NCBI RefSeq assembly: GCF_014764505.1
Contig: NZ_JACXWX010000006.1
Coordinates: forward strand, 1-64,000
DNA: 64,000 nt
Source: Phormidium tenue FACHB-886
Lineage (GTDB): Bacteria > Cyanobacteriota > Cyanobacteriia > Elainellales > Elainellaceae
Reading direction: 5' to 3'
The notes under the pieces: generated by a model
Told to the model about the DNA's origin: nothing
The model's database searches: none
Seen by the model: the letters and a program-made list of their open reading frames with translations, nothing else
Program-made: the position numbers and the translations under genes
Part shown: one piece after another, positions 51,741 to 61,465 of the stretch
How the letters are laid out: each line of letters starts with the position of its first letter
Numbering within the stretch: the first letter of the stretch is position 1

Positions 51741-52166
51741 TACAGTTAAAGCTGCGAATAGGGCGACTGGCTTACGAACATTTGTTGATAAATTTAATAT
51801 GAAACTTCATAAATCGTAGATTTGGTCGAGTCAGATGGCAGACTTAGAGCGATTGATTTTACCGATCGGCTCTGTTTAAAGCTGCATCTCTCCTGACTTT
51901 TCTCCGTGTAGATTCTGCAAAATTGCTAGACTGACCCTGGAAAAGGCTGGAGAGTGTGAAAAACTGGAAAGATGTTTGATCACCCTGTACGGATAACGGT
52001 TGTGCGGGGATGTCCTAGTTTTTTTGAAGAGGCGAAGTCTGCTTCACTAAAAACGAAAACTTCAGATGCAGCCGTTTTGAGTTAATTGATTTTCTGAGAG
52101 GGTGCAACGCCTCTTCCGAGAATCACCAGTCCACACAGATAGCCCACAAACGAGGGATAGAAGTCT
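51711..52166. other. Intergenic region before a nucleotidyltransferase gene
   Basis: About 456 nt. Starts with the repeats beyond scpA. No domain-bearing frame is seen. A ribosome site (GAGGGA) precedes the nucleotidyltransferase ATG by about 10 nt. Confidence 0.45.
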
Positions 52167-53333
52167 ATGAAAGCCATGATTCTGGCAGCGGGTAAGGGGA
52201 CTCGTGTTCGCCCCATCACTTATACCACCCCCAAACCCATGATTCAGATTTTGCAGAAGCCAGTCATGGAGTTTCTGCTGGAACTCCTGAAGCAGCATGG
52301 CTTCACGGAAATCATGGTCAATGTCAGTCACTTGGCACATGAAATTGAGAACTATTTCCGTGATGGTCAACGGTTTGGAGTGCAGATTGCCTATTCGTTT
52401 GAAGGCAGCATTGTAGACGGTGAGCTGGTGGGCAATGCGCTCGGCTCAGCGGGAGGAATGCGGCGGATTCAGGATTTTTCGCCGTTCTTTGATGATACGT
52501 TTATCGTACTGTGCGGCGATGCGCTAATTGATCTAGATTTAACGGAGGCAGTCCGGCAGCACCGGGAGAAGGGATCGATTGCTACGATCATCACCAAATC
52601 TGTGCCGCGTGATGAAGTTTCTAGCTACGGGATTGTAGTCACTGATGAGGACGGTCGTATCAAGGCGTTTCAGGAAAAGCCCAAAGTAGAAGAAGCCCTT
52701 AGCACCAATATCAGTACGGGCATTTATATCTTCGAGCCAGAGATATTCAACTATATTCCTTCAGGAGTAGAGTATGACATTGGCGGTCAGCTTTTCCCGA
52801 AGCTTGTCGAGATCGGTGCGCCTTTCTATGCCATTCCCATGGATTTTGAATGGGTTGACATTGGCAAAGTCCCAGACTACTGGCAGGCGATCCGCGATGT
52901 GCTGCGCGGCAAGGTAAAAAATGTGCAGATTCCTGGACGTGAAGTGGCTCCGGGCATCTATACCGGGCTCAATGTGGCGGTCAATTGGGATAAGGTTCAC
53001 ATTGAAGGACCTGTTTACATCGGTGCAATGACCCGCATTGAAGACGGTGCGACAATCATTGGACCTTCCATGATCGGTCCTAGCTGCCACATTTGCAGCA
53101 ATGCCACGGTGGATAACAGCGTCATTTTTGAATATTCCCGATTAGGGGCAGGTGTCCGTTTGGTCGATAAGCTGGTCTATGGTCGCTACTGCGTTGATAA
53201 GACGGGCGCATCGATCGATGTGCAGGCGGCAGCGCTTGATTGGCTAATTACTGACACGCGCCAAACAGTTGTGGCATCCCCGCCTGATGAGCAGCGGGTG
53301 ATTGCAGAACTGCTAAACGCCAACGGCAAATAG
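52167..53333 (+). CDS. Sugar-phosphate nucleotidyltransferase (NDP-sugar pyrophosphorylase)
   Basis: 388 residues. The N-terminal part (about 1-240) has the consensus AGKGTRVRPITYTTPKPMIQI, the IVLCGDALIDLDL metal site and FQEKP. The C-terminal part (about 265-340) has left-handed beta-helix hexapeptides (YIGAMTRIEDGATIIGPSMIGPSC). This is the layout of mannose-1-phosphate guanylyltransferases and glucose-1-phosphate nucleotidyltransferases; substrate choice cannot be read from the sequence. The role is supply of activated sugars for surface or storage glycans. Monocistronic on the plus strand. Confidence 0.88.
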   Translation: MKAMILAAGKGTRVRPITYTTPKPMIQILQKPVMEFLLELLKQHGFTEIMVNVSHLAHEIENYFRDGQRFGVQIAYSFEGSIVDGELVGNALGSAGGMRRIQDFSPFFDDTFIVLCGDALIDLDLTEAVRQHREKGSIATIITKSVPRDEVSSYGIVVTDEDGRIKAFQEKPKVEEALSTNISTGIYIFEPEIFNYIPSGVEYDIGGQLFPKLVEIGAPFYAIPMDFEWVDIGKVPDYWQAIRDVLRGKVKNVQIPGREVAPGIYTGLNVAVNWDKVHIEGPVYIGAMTRIEDGATIIGPSMIGPSCHICSNATVDNSVIFEYSRLGAGVRLVDKLVYGRYCVDKTGASIDVQAAALDWLITDTRQTVVASPPDEQRVIAELLNANGK

Positions 53334-53401
53334 CCTTATCCGGGTTAACACCTTTCTGGAGGAGTGGGGGTTTCACTTGCCGCTCCTCCTAAAGGCAAGA
53401 T

Positions 53402-54160
53402 TTAGGCGGAGTCATCTTCCCCTAGCTGGCTCACTAACCAGCTCACGGCTGCCTCAACCGTTGAGACCTGCGCTGCTGCTGGCAAGGGTGGACGCTGCAC
53501 CATAACGATGGGAATGTCTAGCTCTCGGGCAGCGATGATCTTGGCGTAGGTGGCACTGCCGCCGCTGTTTTTGCTGACGATCGCCCCGATTTGATGGTTT
53601 AACAGCAGCGATCGCTCCTCTTCTAAGGCAAAGGGTCCTCGCTCAAGCAGCAGCAATCCCGGAGGTACGGCAGCCTCAGGCGCAGGGGGATCGATCATCC
53701 GCATCAGAAACCAAAGGCTTTTAAGGTGGGCAAAGGCGGCTAGCTCTTGCCGACCGATCGTCAGAAAAACGCGTTGGGCTAGGCTGGGGAGTACGGCTGC
53801 TGCCGCGGCATGGCTTTCGACTTCGATCCAGCGATCGTCTGGGGTTTTCTGCCATGGAGGACGGTTCAGGATCAGATGCGGAATGTTTGCTGCTGCTGCT
53901 GCCGCCGCCGCATTCCAGGAGATTTGCGCGGCAAAGGGATGAGTGGCATCCACCATCAGATTAACGGAGCGATCGCGCAGGTAATCTGCTAATCCTTCGG
54001 CTCCACCAAAGCCACCAACTCGGACTGGGCCGATCGGCGCAATGGGCTTTTCGGTGCGACCAGCCAACGAAGTAACTACTTCAACACCAGCGATCTGAGT
54101 GGCTTTTGCTGCCAAAGCTGCAGCATCACCTGTTCCCCCCAGGATGAGAACTCGCTTCAT
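53402..54160 (-). CDS. cobK: Precorrin-6A / cobalt-precorrin-6A reductase
   Basis: 252 residues. The nucleotide-binding start is RVLILGGTGDAAALA, followed by the CobK segments TSLAGRTEKP, VRVGGFGGAEGLADYL, VDATHPFAAQIS and the substrate loop AIVSKNSGGSATYAKI. The enzyme reduces precorrin-6A (or the cobalt form) in cobalamin ring assembly. It overlaps the cobN gene by 4 nt (ATGA), so the two are translationally coupled. Whether the route is cobalt-early or cobalt-late is not decided by this gene. Confidence 0.93.
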   Translation of the reverse strand: MKRVLILGGTGDAAALAAKATQIAGVEVVTSLAGRTEKPIAPIGPVRVGGFGGAEGLADYLRDRSVNLMVDATHPFAAQISWNAAAAAAAANIPHLILNRPPWQKTPDDRWIEVESHAAAAAVLPSLAQRVFLTIGRQELAAFAHLKSLWFLMRMIDPPAPEAAVPPGLLLLERGPFALEEERSLLLNHQIGAIVSKNSGGSATYAKIIAARELDIPIVMVQRPPLPAAAQVSTVEAAVSWLVSQLGEDDSA

Positions 54161-57100
54161 AGGATTTGATCTGGCGGACGATGCGACTGGCTTTCGATTA
54201 CCCCTTCTGCTTCTAGAACCAAGCTTCGCAGATTTTCTAATGTTTCAGGGGCAGCATGTTGCCAAAGTCCACGCTGCTCCGCTTCTAGCAGCCGTTCTGC
54301 CATGTCTCGCAGTGCCCAAGGGTTGCTCTGCTCAATAAAAGCCTGAACGGCTGGATCGAATAAATAAGCGTCTGCAATGCCTTGATACATGAAATCCTGC
54401 ACACAGTGCGTCGTCGCATCGTAGGCAAACAAGAAATCTACCGTTGCTGCCAGCTCAAATGCACCTTTGTAGCCGTGTCGCATTGCGCCAGCGATCCATT
54501 TAGGGTTAACCACTCTGGAGCGGTAGACCCGTGTAATTTCCTCGCTGAGCTGGCGCACTTTGGGTTGCTCTGGGCGAGAGTTGTCGCCGAAGTAGGTGTG
54601 GGGCTGTTTGCCAGAGATCGATCGCACCGCTGCGGTTAAGCCACCTTGAAACTGGTAATAATCGTCAGAATCTAGCAGATCATGCTCTCGATTGTCCTGG
54701 TTTTGCAAGACAATTTGCAGGCTTTGCAACCGCTGCTGAAATGCTTCTGGGGCAGATTTGCCCTCGGCTTTGCGGCTGTAGGCATAGGCGCTCCAGTTAA
54801 TGTAAGCCTGTGCCAGATCAGCTTCATCTGTCCAGTTTTGCGAGTCGATCAACCCTTGCAGACCTGCTCCATAGGCGCTCGGTTTAGAGCCAAAAATGCG
54901 GTAGAGCGATCGCGCCTCGGCTTGCTCGGGCGTCAGCCCTTGGGCTTGCCAAACGGACTGCTCCTGCTTGACCTGTGCTGCTAGGGGATTTTCATCGGCA
55001 GATTCTTCTAATTGGGCGACGGCTGTCACGGCGCTGTCAAACAAATCAATGAGGTTGGGAAATGCATCCCGAAAGAACCCGGAGATCCGTAGTGTCACAT
55101 CGACTCGGGGACGACCCAAAATAGAAAGCGGCAGAATCTCAAAATCAACGACGCGCCGAGAAACGCCATCCCAAACGGGCTTGGCTCCCAGCAAAGCTAG
55201 CGCTTCTGCAATATCGTCTCCACCCGTTCGCATGGTGGAAGTGCCCCAAACCGACAAGCCCAGCGTCTTGGGATATTCGCCGTTTTCCTGCGTGTATCGT
55301 TCAACGAGTGCTTCAGCCGCTCTCCGTCCAATATCCCAAGCGGTTTCAGTCGGGATCGCTCGAATATCTACCGAGTAGAAATTGCGTCCTGTGGGCAGCA
55401 CTTCTGGTCTACCCCGGGTGGGCGCACCCGATGCCCCACTGGGTACATAGCTGCCATCCAGACCACGTAGTAATTGAACAATCTCTTGATTGGTTTGCTG
55501 CAGAGCTGGCAGAAGCCGATCGCGAATCCAAACCAGCTCACGCTGGGTCGCTACGCCGATCGCTGGAAATTCTTGCTGCTCGATCAACTGAGTAACTAAC
55601 TCGGCGGCATTTTCCTCGATCGCTTCCACAACATCGCCAGCAATGCGACAGTGATTCAGTTTGGGATAGGCTGCCAGTTCAACTGGATCGCTCAAGGTGA
55701 CCGTGAGTGGGTCTATCTCAAGCTGCCAATCTTGAGCAAGGGCACGGGTTAGTCCCGACCGGTTCGGGCTGGGGTTGCGGGCGATCGCGACGATTAGATC
55801 GCGAAGCTGGTTGCCTTGGGGACAGTGCCCCAGGATGTGTAAGCCATCTCGAATTTGAGCTTCTTTTAGCTCACAGAGATAGCCATCAGCGGTTTTGAGA
55901 AAGCTTGCTAGCGTAGTGTCATCCAGCGGCACTTCGCCGATCCCTAAATCCTGGTGGAGATTGGCTGTGCTGATTAACTTGGTGAGGCGATCGCGGAGCA
56001 GGGGCAGGCGAACTGGATCTAGGGTTTGTGCTTCGTAATATTCGTCAATCAATCCTTCTAGCTGGTGCAGATTGCCGTATAGCTCTGCACGAGTCATGGG
56101 AGGCGTGAGATGGTCGAGGATTACGGCTTGAGCGCGGCGTTTTGCCTGCGATCCTTCTCCCGGATCATTCACAATAAACGGGTAGAGGTGCGGCATTGCC
56201 CCCAGAACAGCTTCGGGATAGCAATTCTCTGACAGGGCAACACTTTTGCCGGGCAGCCATTCTAAGTTGCCATGCTTGCCAACATGGACGATCGCCTGTG
56301 CGCCAAACTGCGATCGTACCCAATGATAGAACGCCATATAAGCATGGGGAGGCTCTAAATCAGGTGCATGGTAGTTAAGAGCAGGATCTCGATCGTATCC
56401 CCGCGCTGGCTGTATTCCTACGAAAACATTACCCAATTGTATTCCAGCAATTGGAAATGCCAAAGTTTCCTCTGGAACTCCCCAACGTTTCTGGATGCCA
56501 GATTGTACTGCGATCGGCAATTGATTGAAATAGGTGCGGTAGTCTTCTAAAGACAGCGACTGCCGAGTATTTCGTAGCATCCACCCTTCCGGATCGTTGG
56601 TGGTTCCAGCAGTAAGCCGCTGGATTAGCTCTAGATCGGTTGCGGGAATATCCTGCACCTGGTAGCCTGCTAGCTGCAGTGCCTTCAGGATCTCGATGCA
56701 GCTCGTCGGCGTGTCTAAACCAACCCCATTGGCTAGCCGCCCATCTCGCGAGGGGTAGTTTGCCAAAATGAGGGCGATTTTTCGATCGACCGGGGCAGTT
56801 TGGCGCAGCTTCACCCAGTTTGCCGCTAGCTCTGCCACAAATTCTATGCGATCGGCAGCAGGTTGATAAACGACCACATCGGTTTGAAGCTGAGAATTTT
56901 GAGTCTGCACTGCTTTGAATGAAACAGCTCTGGTGATGATTCTGCCGTCTACCTCAGGCAGCGCCACGTTCATCGCCATATCTTTGGGCGTGAGTCCTTG
57001 AAAGCTGGATTCCCATTGGGCTTGAGTACCACCGCTAAAGATCGCCTGCAAGACTGGGACGTTGAGTTTTTCCCAGAGTTCGACTTGGGGTGACTCGGTT

Positions 57101-57891
57101 TGCAGACTGGCGAGCGAAAAACTTGTGGTGTTAATTAAAACTTCGATACCGCGATCGCAATATTTCAGTAATTCCGTTTGGACATCCGGCTCTCGCAGCG
57201 AAGATACAAAAATTGGTACAGGCGTGAGATTTCTTTGCGTTAAGGCCTGACATAGCGCCTCGATCGCGGCTGTATTTCCAGATAGATAGTGAGCGCGGTA
57301 AAACAGAATCCCTACGCCAGCCTGATTTGGGGAAATGAATGCTTCTTTATAAATTCCCACGCGCGGTATAGGCTGCGGTAGCTCATACGGATAAGGCTGC
57401 TCCAGGAACTGCGTAGAAACGAACTTTAGCAAATTGCTGTAGTTTTCCACGCCGCCTTCAATGAAATATTGCCAGACCTGATTCACCGCTGCCAGAGAAG
57501 CCGTTGAGTGGCTGGTTAAGTTGGGGTCAGGTCGTTCGTCTCCGGGCAAAATGATCAGCGTTGCACCTGTCCGTTCTGCGGTTTCTTCGACGATTTCTAA
57601 GCCGTAGCTCCAGTATGATCGTCCCCCAATTACCCGCACAATGATGACCTGCGCTTGGCTCAACACCTCTTCTGCATAAGTATCGATCGTCAACTGCTGC
57701 TGGAGCTGCAGCAAGTTCACCACCCGCAGCGCTGGAAACTCTTCTGGAAGCTGAGCGGTAGCTGCCGCCAAGGTTTGAATGTCGGTATCGGCAGCTGTAA
57801 TCAAGACGATCGGCGCAGGCTGCTGTTCGACAAAAATAACACCCTCTGCGGCTGGGTTCCAACCGCCGGGTAGCGCTGCAAGACGGTGCAT
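54157..57891 (-). CDS. cobN: Cobaltochelatase subunit CobN
   Basis: 1244 residues, the size of the large cobalt/magnesium chelatase subunit family. Features include the long N-terminal domain with ILANYPSRDGRLANGVGLDTP, the substrate region IVHVGKHGNLEWLPGKSVALSENC, WGTSTMRTGGDDIAEALALLGAKPVWD and the C-terminal GAMRHGYKGAFELAATVDFLFAYDATT. CobN inserts cobalt into hydrogenobyrinic diamide together with AAA partners. It is coupled to cobK (4-nt overlap). The related ChlH for chlorophyll is similar, but the Pfam-like core and the cobK context favour CobN. ATG 57891 gives the usual length. No cobalamin riboswitch is visible in the 5' region. Confidence 0.92.
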   Translation of the reverse strand: MHRLAALPGGWNPAAEGVIFVEQQPAPIVLITAADTDIQTLAAATAQLPEEFPALRVVNLLQLQQQLTIDTYAEEVLSQAQVIIVRVIGGRSYWSYGLEIVEETAERTGATLIILPGDERPDPNLTSHSTASLAAVNQVWQYFIEGGVENYSNLLKFVSTQFLEQPYPYELPQPIPRVGIYKEAFISPNQAGVGILFYRAHYLSGNTAAIEALCQALTQRNLTPVPIFVSSLREPDVQTELLKYCDRGIEVLINTTSFSLASLQTESPQVELWEKLNVPVLQAIFSGGTQAQWESSFQGLTPKDMAMNVALPEVDGRIITRAVSFKAVQTQNSQLQTDVVVYQPAADRIEFVAELAANWVKLRQTAPVDRKIALILANYPSRDGRLANGVGLDTPTSCIEILKALQLAGYQVQDIPATDLELIQRLTAGTTNDPEGWMLRNTRQSLSLEDYRTYFNQLPIAVQSGIQKRWGVPEETLAFPIAGIQLGNVFVGIQPARGYDRDPALNYHAPDLEPPHAYMAFYHWVRSQFGAQAIVHVGKHGNLEWLPGKSVALSENCYPEAVLGAMPHLYPFIVNDPGEGSQAKRRAQAVILDHLTPPMTRAELYGNLHQLEGLIDEYYEAQTLDPVRLPLLRDRLTKLISTANLHQDLGIGEVPLDDTTLASFLKTADGYLCELKEAQIRDGLHILGHCPQGNQLRDLIVAIARNPSPNRSGLTRALAQDWQLEIDPLTVTLSDPVELAAYPKLNHCRIAGDVVEAIEENAAELVTQLIEQQEFPAIGVATQRELVWIRDRLLPALQQTNQEIVQLLRGLDGSYVPSGASGAPTRGRPEVLPTGRNFYSVDIRAIPTETAWDIGRRAAEALVERYTQENGEYPKTLGLSVWGTSTMRTGGDDIAEALALLGAKPVWDGVSRRVVDFEILPLSILGRPRVDVTLRISGFFRDAFPNLIDLFDSAVTAVAQLEESADENPLAAQVKQEQSVWQAQGLTPEQAEARSLYRIFGSKPSAYGAGLQGLIDSQNWTDEADLAQAYINWSAYAYSRKAEGKSAPEAFQQRLQSLQIVLQNQDNREHDLLDSDDYYQFQGGLTAAVRSISGKQPHTYFGDNSRPEQPKVRQLSEEITRVYRSRVVNPKWIAGAMRHGYKGAFELAATVDFLFAYDATTHCVQDFMYQGIADAYLFDPAVQAFIEQSNPWALRDMAERLLEAEQRGLWQHAAPETLENLRSLVLEAEGVIESQSHRPPDQIL

Positions 57892-58013
57892 AGGCGGAGA
57901 TTGGCAATGAGTAGTGCTAACTGTAAACGGCTAACCGTAGTGCCAAAAGGCTTTTCTATCTTACAGGTAGGACGATCGTTTGTCTCAAGACGCTAGATTT
58001 GATACCGGATCGA

Positions 58014-58066
58014 TTAACGTGCTTGTGGGAGGGTGGACGTAGTTCGCCCTCCCACAAGCACGTTAA
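58014..58066 (-). terminator. Perfect 20-bp hairpin after the DUF928 gene
   Basis: Arms 58014-58033 and 58047-58066 are exact complements over 20 bp with a 13-nt loop. It begins 22 nt beyond the DUF928 stop on the minus strand and lies before the cobN promoter area, so it likely ends the four-gene cassette transcript. Confidence 0.8.
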
Positions 58067-58088
58067 CTGTTTAGCACTACCAACGAAT

Positions 58089-58841
58089 TTATGGTACAAA
58101 CGGCTGGTTTGCCACATCTTCTAGCGCCACCGATTGCAGCAAACTCTCCCAAGCAGCCGCGATCGTTGCATCACTTGGGTTTTCCTGCTTCAGCTCTGCA
58201 AGCGTAGTCAGGGCATCAAACCAGATACCGTTTTGAGCATAGAGATTGGCTTTATTGAATCCGGTTGCTTGCTCAATTTGAGCGCTGAGAGCGGAATCGG
58301 GCGTGACTCGCTGAATACCACCCACTGTGAACACAGAGCTATCTGCACCGCAATTAACAGTAAACGCCCAACGGTACAGCCTGTTGGGTTCTAGGGCGAT
58401 CGTTTCGGGTAGCGCAATCCCAACGATCCCTGTCTCTTCAGTTTGGGCATCTGCTAGCGTCGTTTGGTAGATGTAGCGATTGCGATCGTCTAGCAGCACA
58501 AACTCAGCAGGATGCTCGACATTCAGCACATAAGGCACATAAAACCACAGCGTTGGCTGTGCCGCAGTTGTGAGCCCTAACACAGAATTATTGCTGGAGG
58601 GCACAAGGGCAGTCAGCGGCTGCGGCACAGAAGGACAATTGCCCGTCCGGCTGGCACCGCCGCGCTGCCGTCCACCGGGTGCATCGACGTTAGGCAGTGC
58701 CGTTGGCTCAAATTTGATATAGCTAGCACCACCCCGTTGCCGTGTGCCCGGCGCGTCTTGGGCTGGGGTTGGAGCAGCGATCGCCACAAACGTCAGGGCG
58801 ATCGCAGTAGTTAAAGAAATGGTTAGAGAAAAGGGTTTCAT
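58089..58841 (-). CDS. DUF928-family exported protein
   Basis: 250 residues. Signal peptide (KPFSLTISLTTAIALTFVAIAAP, cleavage near TPAQ), then a short duplicated motif (DAPGTRQRGGAS and DAPGGRQRGGAS), then the DUF928 domain (about 75-250) with CPSVPQPLTALVPSSNNS, LTTAAQPTLWFYVPYVL, AEFVLLDDRNRYIYQTTL and NRLYRWAFTVNC. The domain is nearly restricted to cyanobacteria and has no known action. It is the last gene of the cassette, 46 nt after the CHAT-CHASE2 gene, and is followed by a strong hairpin. Confidence 0.85.
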   Translation of the reverse strand: MKPFSLTISLTTAIALTFVAIAAPTPAQDAPGTRQRGGASYIKFEPTALPNVDAPGGRQRGGASRTGNCPSVPQPLTALVPSSNNSVLGLTTAAQPTLWFYVPYVLNVEHPAEFVLLDDRNRYIYQTTLADAQTEETGIVGIALPETIALEPNRLYRWAFTVNCGADSSVFTVGGIQRVTPDSALSAQIEQATGFNKANLYAQNGIWFDALTTLAELKQENPSDATIAAAWESLLQSVALEDVANQPFVP

Positions 58842-58887
58842 AACTTTACTATTTACAGGCTAATTTACAGGCTATTTATAAGTGGGC

Positions 58888-61377
58888 TCAGGGATGGGGG
58901 AAGCGAACCGAGCTATGTGTCCAAACAGCCGCGGCAGCAGCCAGGAACAGCCCTGCCAATGCTGGAATTAGCGGAATCCAGCCAGATTGCATCAACGCCA
59001 ACCAGCAGATACCGTACAGCAGGCTACTCAAGCAGGCAATAGCCACGCCCAAGCGCAGAGGCGATCGCCAGATCTCCACCAGCAGCGCCCCTGCTAGCGT
59101 CCAGCCGCCAATCCAAATTGCCTCTTGCCACGGCGACCAAACCCACAGCAGCGCCCGTTCATCCAGCACAGCGCTCAGCAGTTGGCTAATCATGTGAGCA
59201 TGGGCAACCACACCGGGCATCTGAGAGTCGATCGGCGTCACCCAGAGATCGTTCGGGTCGTCCGTTCTGCCGATCAGCACAACTCGATTTTTAACAGCGC
59301 TGGGATTAAGGCGACCAGACAGCACTTCAGTCAGCGGAATTTGAGTAGCGATGCTAGGGGTGGCGCGGTAGTTCAACAGCAGCTGGTAGCCTTTCGCATC
59401 TGCAGGCTGGTAGCCGCCGGTGCGCGCCTGCAAGCGAGGCAGCCCCGTTTGCCCAAACTGTAGACGGCTATCTGGGCTACCCCTGAGAGAAATGCCTTCA
59501 GCCTGCAGGTATTGCACCACTAACCGCAGATTAAACGACTGCTGCGCTGTGCAGGGCGCATCTGCATCAATTAGGTCAGTGGTCATTGCCAGCAAATGTC
59601 GCCGCAGTATATCGCCGCTGTCGGTTGAGAAATCGCTAAAGCCAACCCGATCGCCTACTGCATCTGGCGGTGGGGCAACGCTGTCGTTGCCCAAAAAGCG
59701 AGCTTTGCAAACCGATACCAAGAGTGGATTTTGGCGGAATTGCTGAGACATTTCTGGGGCTGCCGCAAAATCGCGATACAGATCCAGCCCGATCGCTCTG
59801 GGCTGATATTGATTCAACTGCGTCAAAAGCTGGTTGAGATAGCGATCGGACAAAGACACTCGCCCGCTTGGGGTGTCTTGCCCATATTGAGCGCGTTCTG
59901 CTTGGTTCAGCGTCACGATCAAAATCCGTGGATCGCCTGATTCAGCCGGACGGACGCTCATCAGATGGTCAAAGGCTTGTAGTTCAGCAGACTGCAGCCA
60001 TCCAGCATAGCGCCCACCCATAACCGCCGCCGTGACTAAGACACTCGCCGCCAACACCCGCCTCACTTGCCGCAGCCGCAGCCGCCGACGTGCAGGACCG
60101 ATCGCAGGCAATCCTGCAGCTGCTGGCACTTGCTGCCGCTCTGTCCCCAGCAAACTCGCCCAAGTTGGCGGCATCTCTGCCGGATTCTGGCAAATTATCG
60201 GCAGCCAAGTAGCACAAGGAAACTGATCTTCCAATCCCTGTAGCTGCTCGCGCGCCTGCCGCACCGCTTGATACAATGGCTCCCCCGCCGAAAAAGCCGC
60301 CAAAAATGCCTTCAGAAAGGCTTGAGCCACCCGATCAGGCACTGGCTCTCGCATCACAATTATCTGCGGGATCTGCAAATCTGCCAGATTGCGTGCCAGC
60401 CCCAACCCATCACAAGAGTTGAAGATTGCTAGCTTTAACCCCCGCTCCACCGCTTTCCGCAGCCCGTAGCGCAATTGGCTAATGGTGAGGCTGTCAGTCG
60501 CGTTGATGAAAAGCTGCCCGGTTTCGGCAGGCAAAGAGGATAGCGGTGCAGAAGGAGGAAGATCTTGCAGGTCTTCTGTGGCGCTGGGCGGGTCATTCGT
60601 CAACCACTGTCGATTTCCCACTGCCGCACTCCCGCACTCGCCGCTCGAACTATGTCCCGCAAAAAATAAAATATCCCAAGGCTGTGCCCAGAGCTGCTCA
60701 GTTAGCTGCTGACGGGCCGGTTCAACTAGAAAGAAAACCTCAGCGTTGGGGAGCTGCTCGAGCAGACGGCGATCGGCTTGCACATCGATGCCCTGACTGT
60801 TCCCCAAGAGCGCCAGAATTTTCAGCTTGGTTTTTTGGGGGGGTGGCGTCGGGATGTGTTCGTAGGTGGGCAGGCTGAGGGCAACTTCAGAGTAGGTATA
60901 GCGATCGCCTAGCTCCCAAGAATGCCAAGGCAAGCGCTGCACCAGCGAGTCATCAGTTTGCAGAATGAGACGAATTGCCTCGGTGGGTGAAAGCTGCTCC
61001 AGCCACTTCTCGCGGATGGCGCGGAAGGGTTCGGAGCGCAGCCAGCGGTTGAAGCGATCGTTGAGGGCAAGCGCTGCACTTTGGCAATCGCTGATGACTG
61101 AAACATTAGTAACTTGAGTGACGGGAGCTTCCAGTCGGGTGCGGTTTCCCAATTTGCGGTAGGTGGATTGCCAGTGGCGGTAATATTGCAGCAGTTCGGG
61201 GGCAGGGGGTAGTTTGCCGCTGACTTCGGCAACTGGACGGTAAACGAATCCTTGAGATACATCCTGGGGCGCAGAAGAACTTTGCTCCTCGCCGATCTGG
61301 AGCGTCACGGGAAAGCCGTTTGCCACACTGCCTTCACCAAATTTCAGAACGACTAGCTTACCCACCGCTGTTCTCAC
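58888..61377 (-). CDS. CHAT-CHASE2 transmembrane protein
   Basis: 829 residues. The cytosolic N-terminus (about 1-440) ends in a CHAT caspase-like domain with His242 (FFAGHSSSGE) and Cys322 (FNSCDGLG). A membrane helix (about 441-460) leads to a CHASE2 sensor (about 462-740; ADAFDHLM-type start LQAFDHLMSVRP, RAIGLDLYRDF, NRVVLIGRTDDPNDLW), followed by three helices (about 753-768, 776-796, 800-819). CHASE2 sits outside the cytoplasm and usually drives kinases or cyclases; here it is joined to a protease-like part. Start is GTG 61377. It lies 88 nt downstream of DUF1822 and 46 nt upstream of DUF928. Confidence 0.88.
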   Translation of the reverse strand: MRTAVGKLVVLKFGEGSVANGFPVTLQIGEEQSSSAPQDVSQGFVYRPVAEVSGKLPPAPELLQYYRHWQSTYRKLGNRTRLEAPVTQVTNVSVISDCQSAALALNDRFNRWLRSEPFRAIREKWLEQLSPTEAIRLILQTDDSLVQRLPWHSWELGDRYTYSEVALSLPTYEHIPTPPPQKTKLKILALLGNSQGIDVQADRRLLEQLPNAEVFFLVEPARQQLTEQLWAQPWDILFFAGHSSSGECGSAAVGNRQWLTNDPPSATEDLQDLPPSAPLSSLPAETGQLFINATDSLTISQLRYGLRKAVERGLKLAIFNSCDGLGLARNLADLQIPQIIVMREPVPDRVAQAFLKAFLAAFSAGEPLYQAVRQAREQLQGLEDQFPCATWLPIICQNPAEMPPTWASLLGTERQQVPAAAGLPAIGPARRRLRLRQVRRVLAASVLVTAAVMGGRYAGWLQSAELQAFDHLMSVRPAESGDPRILIVTLNQAERAQYGQDTPSGRVSLSDRYLNQLLTQLNQYQPRAIGLDLYRDFAAAPEMSQQFRQNPLLVSVCKARFLGNDSVAPPPDAVGDRVGFSDFSTDSGDILRRHLLAMTTDLIDADAPCTAQQSFNLRLVVQYLQAEGISLRGSPDSRLQFGQTGLPRLQARTGGYQPADAKGYQLLLNYRATPSIATQIPLTEVLSGRLNPSAVKNRVVLIGRTDDPNDLWVTPIDSQMPGVVAHAHMISQLLSAVLDERALLWVWSPWQEAIWIGGWTLAGALLVEIWRSPLRLGVAIACLSSLLYGICWLALMQSGWIPLIPALAGLFLAAAAAVWTHSSVRFPHP

Positions 61378-61465
61378 TCAGATGAACACGACTCTTAAAG
61401 AATGGCTTGGGGTCGGACATTGAAGCACCGACGACCCACGATCGAGAACAAACCCAAAGAAGCGA

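Noticed and set aside
57892-58013. Cobalamin riboswitch upstream of cobN
   Set aside because: I looked for the B12-box-like conserved core and saw none in the short 5' region.
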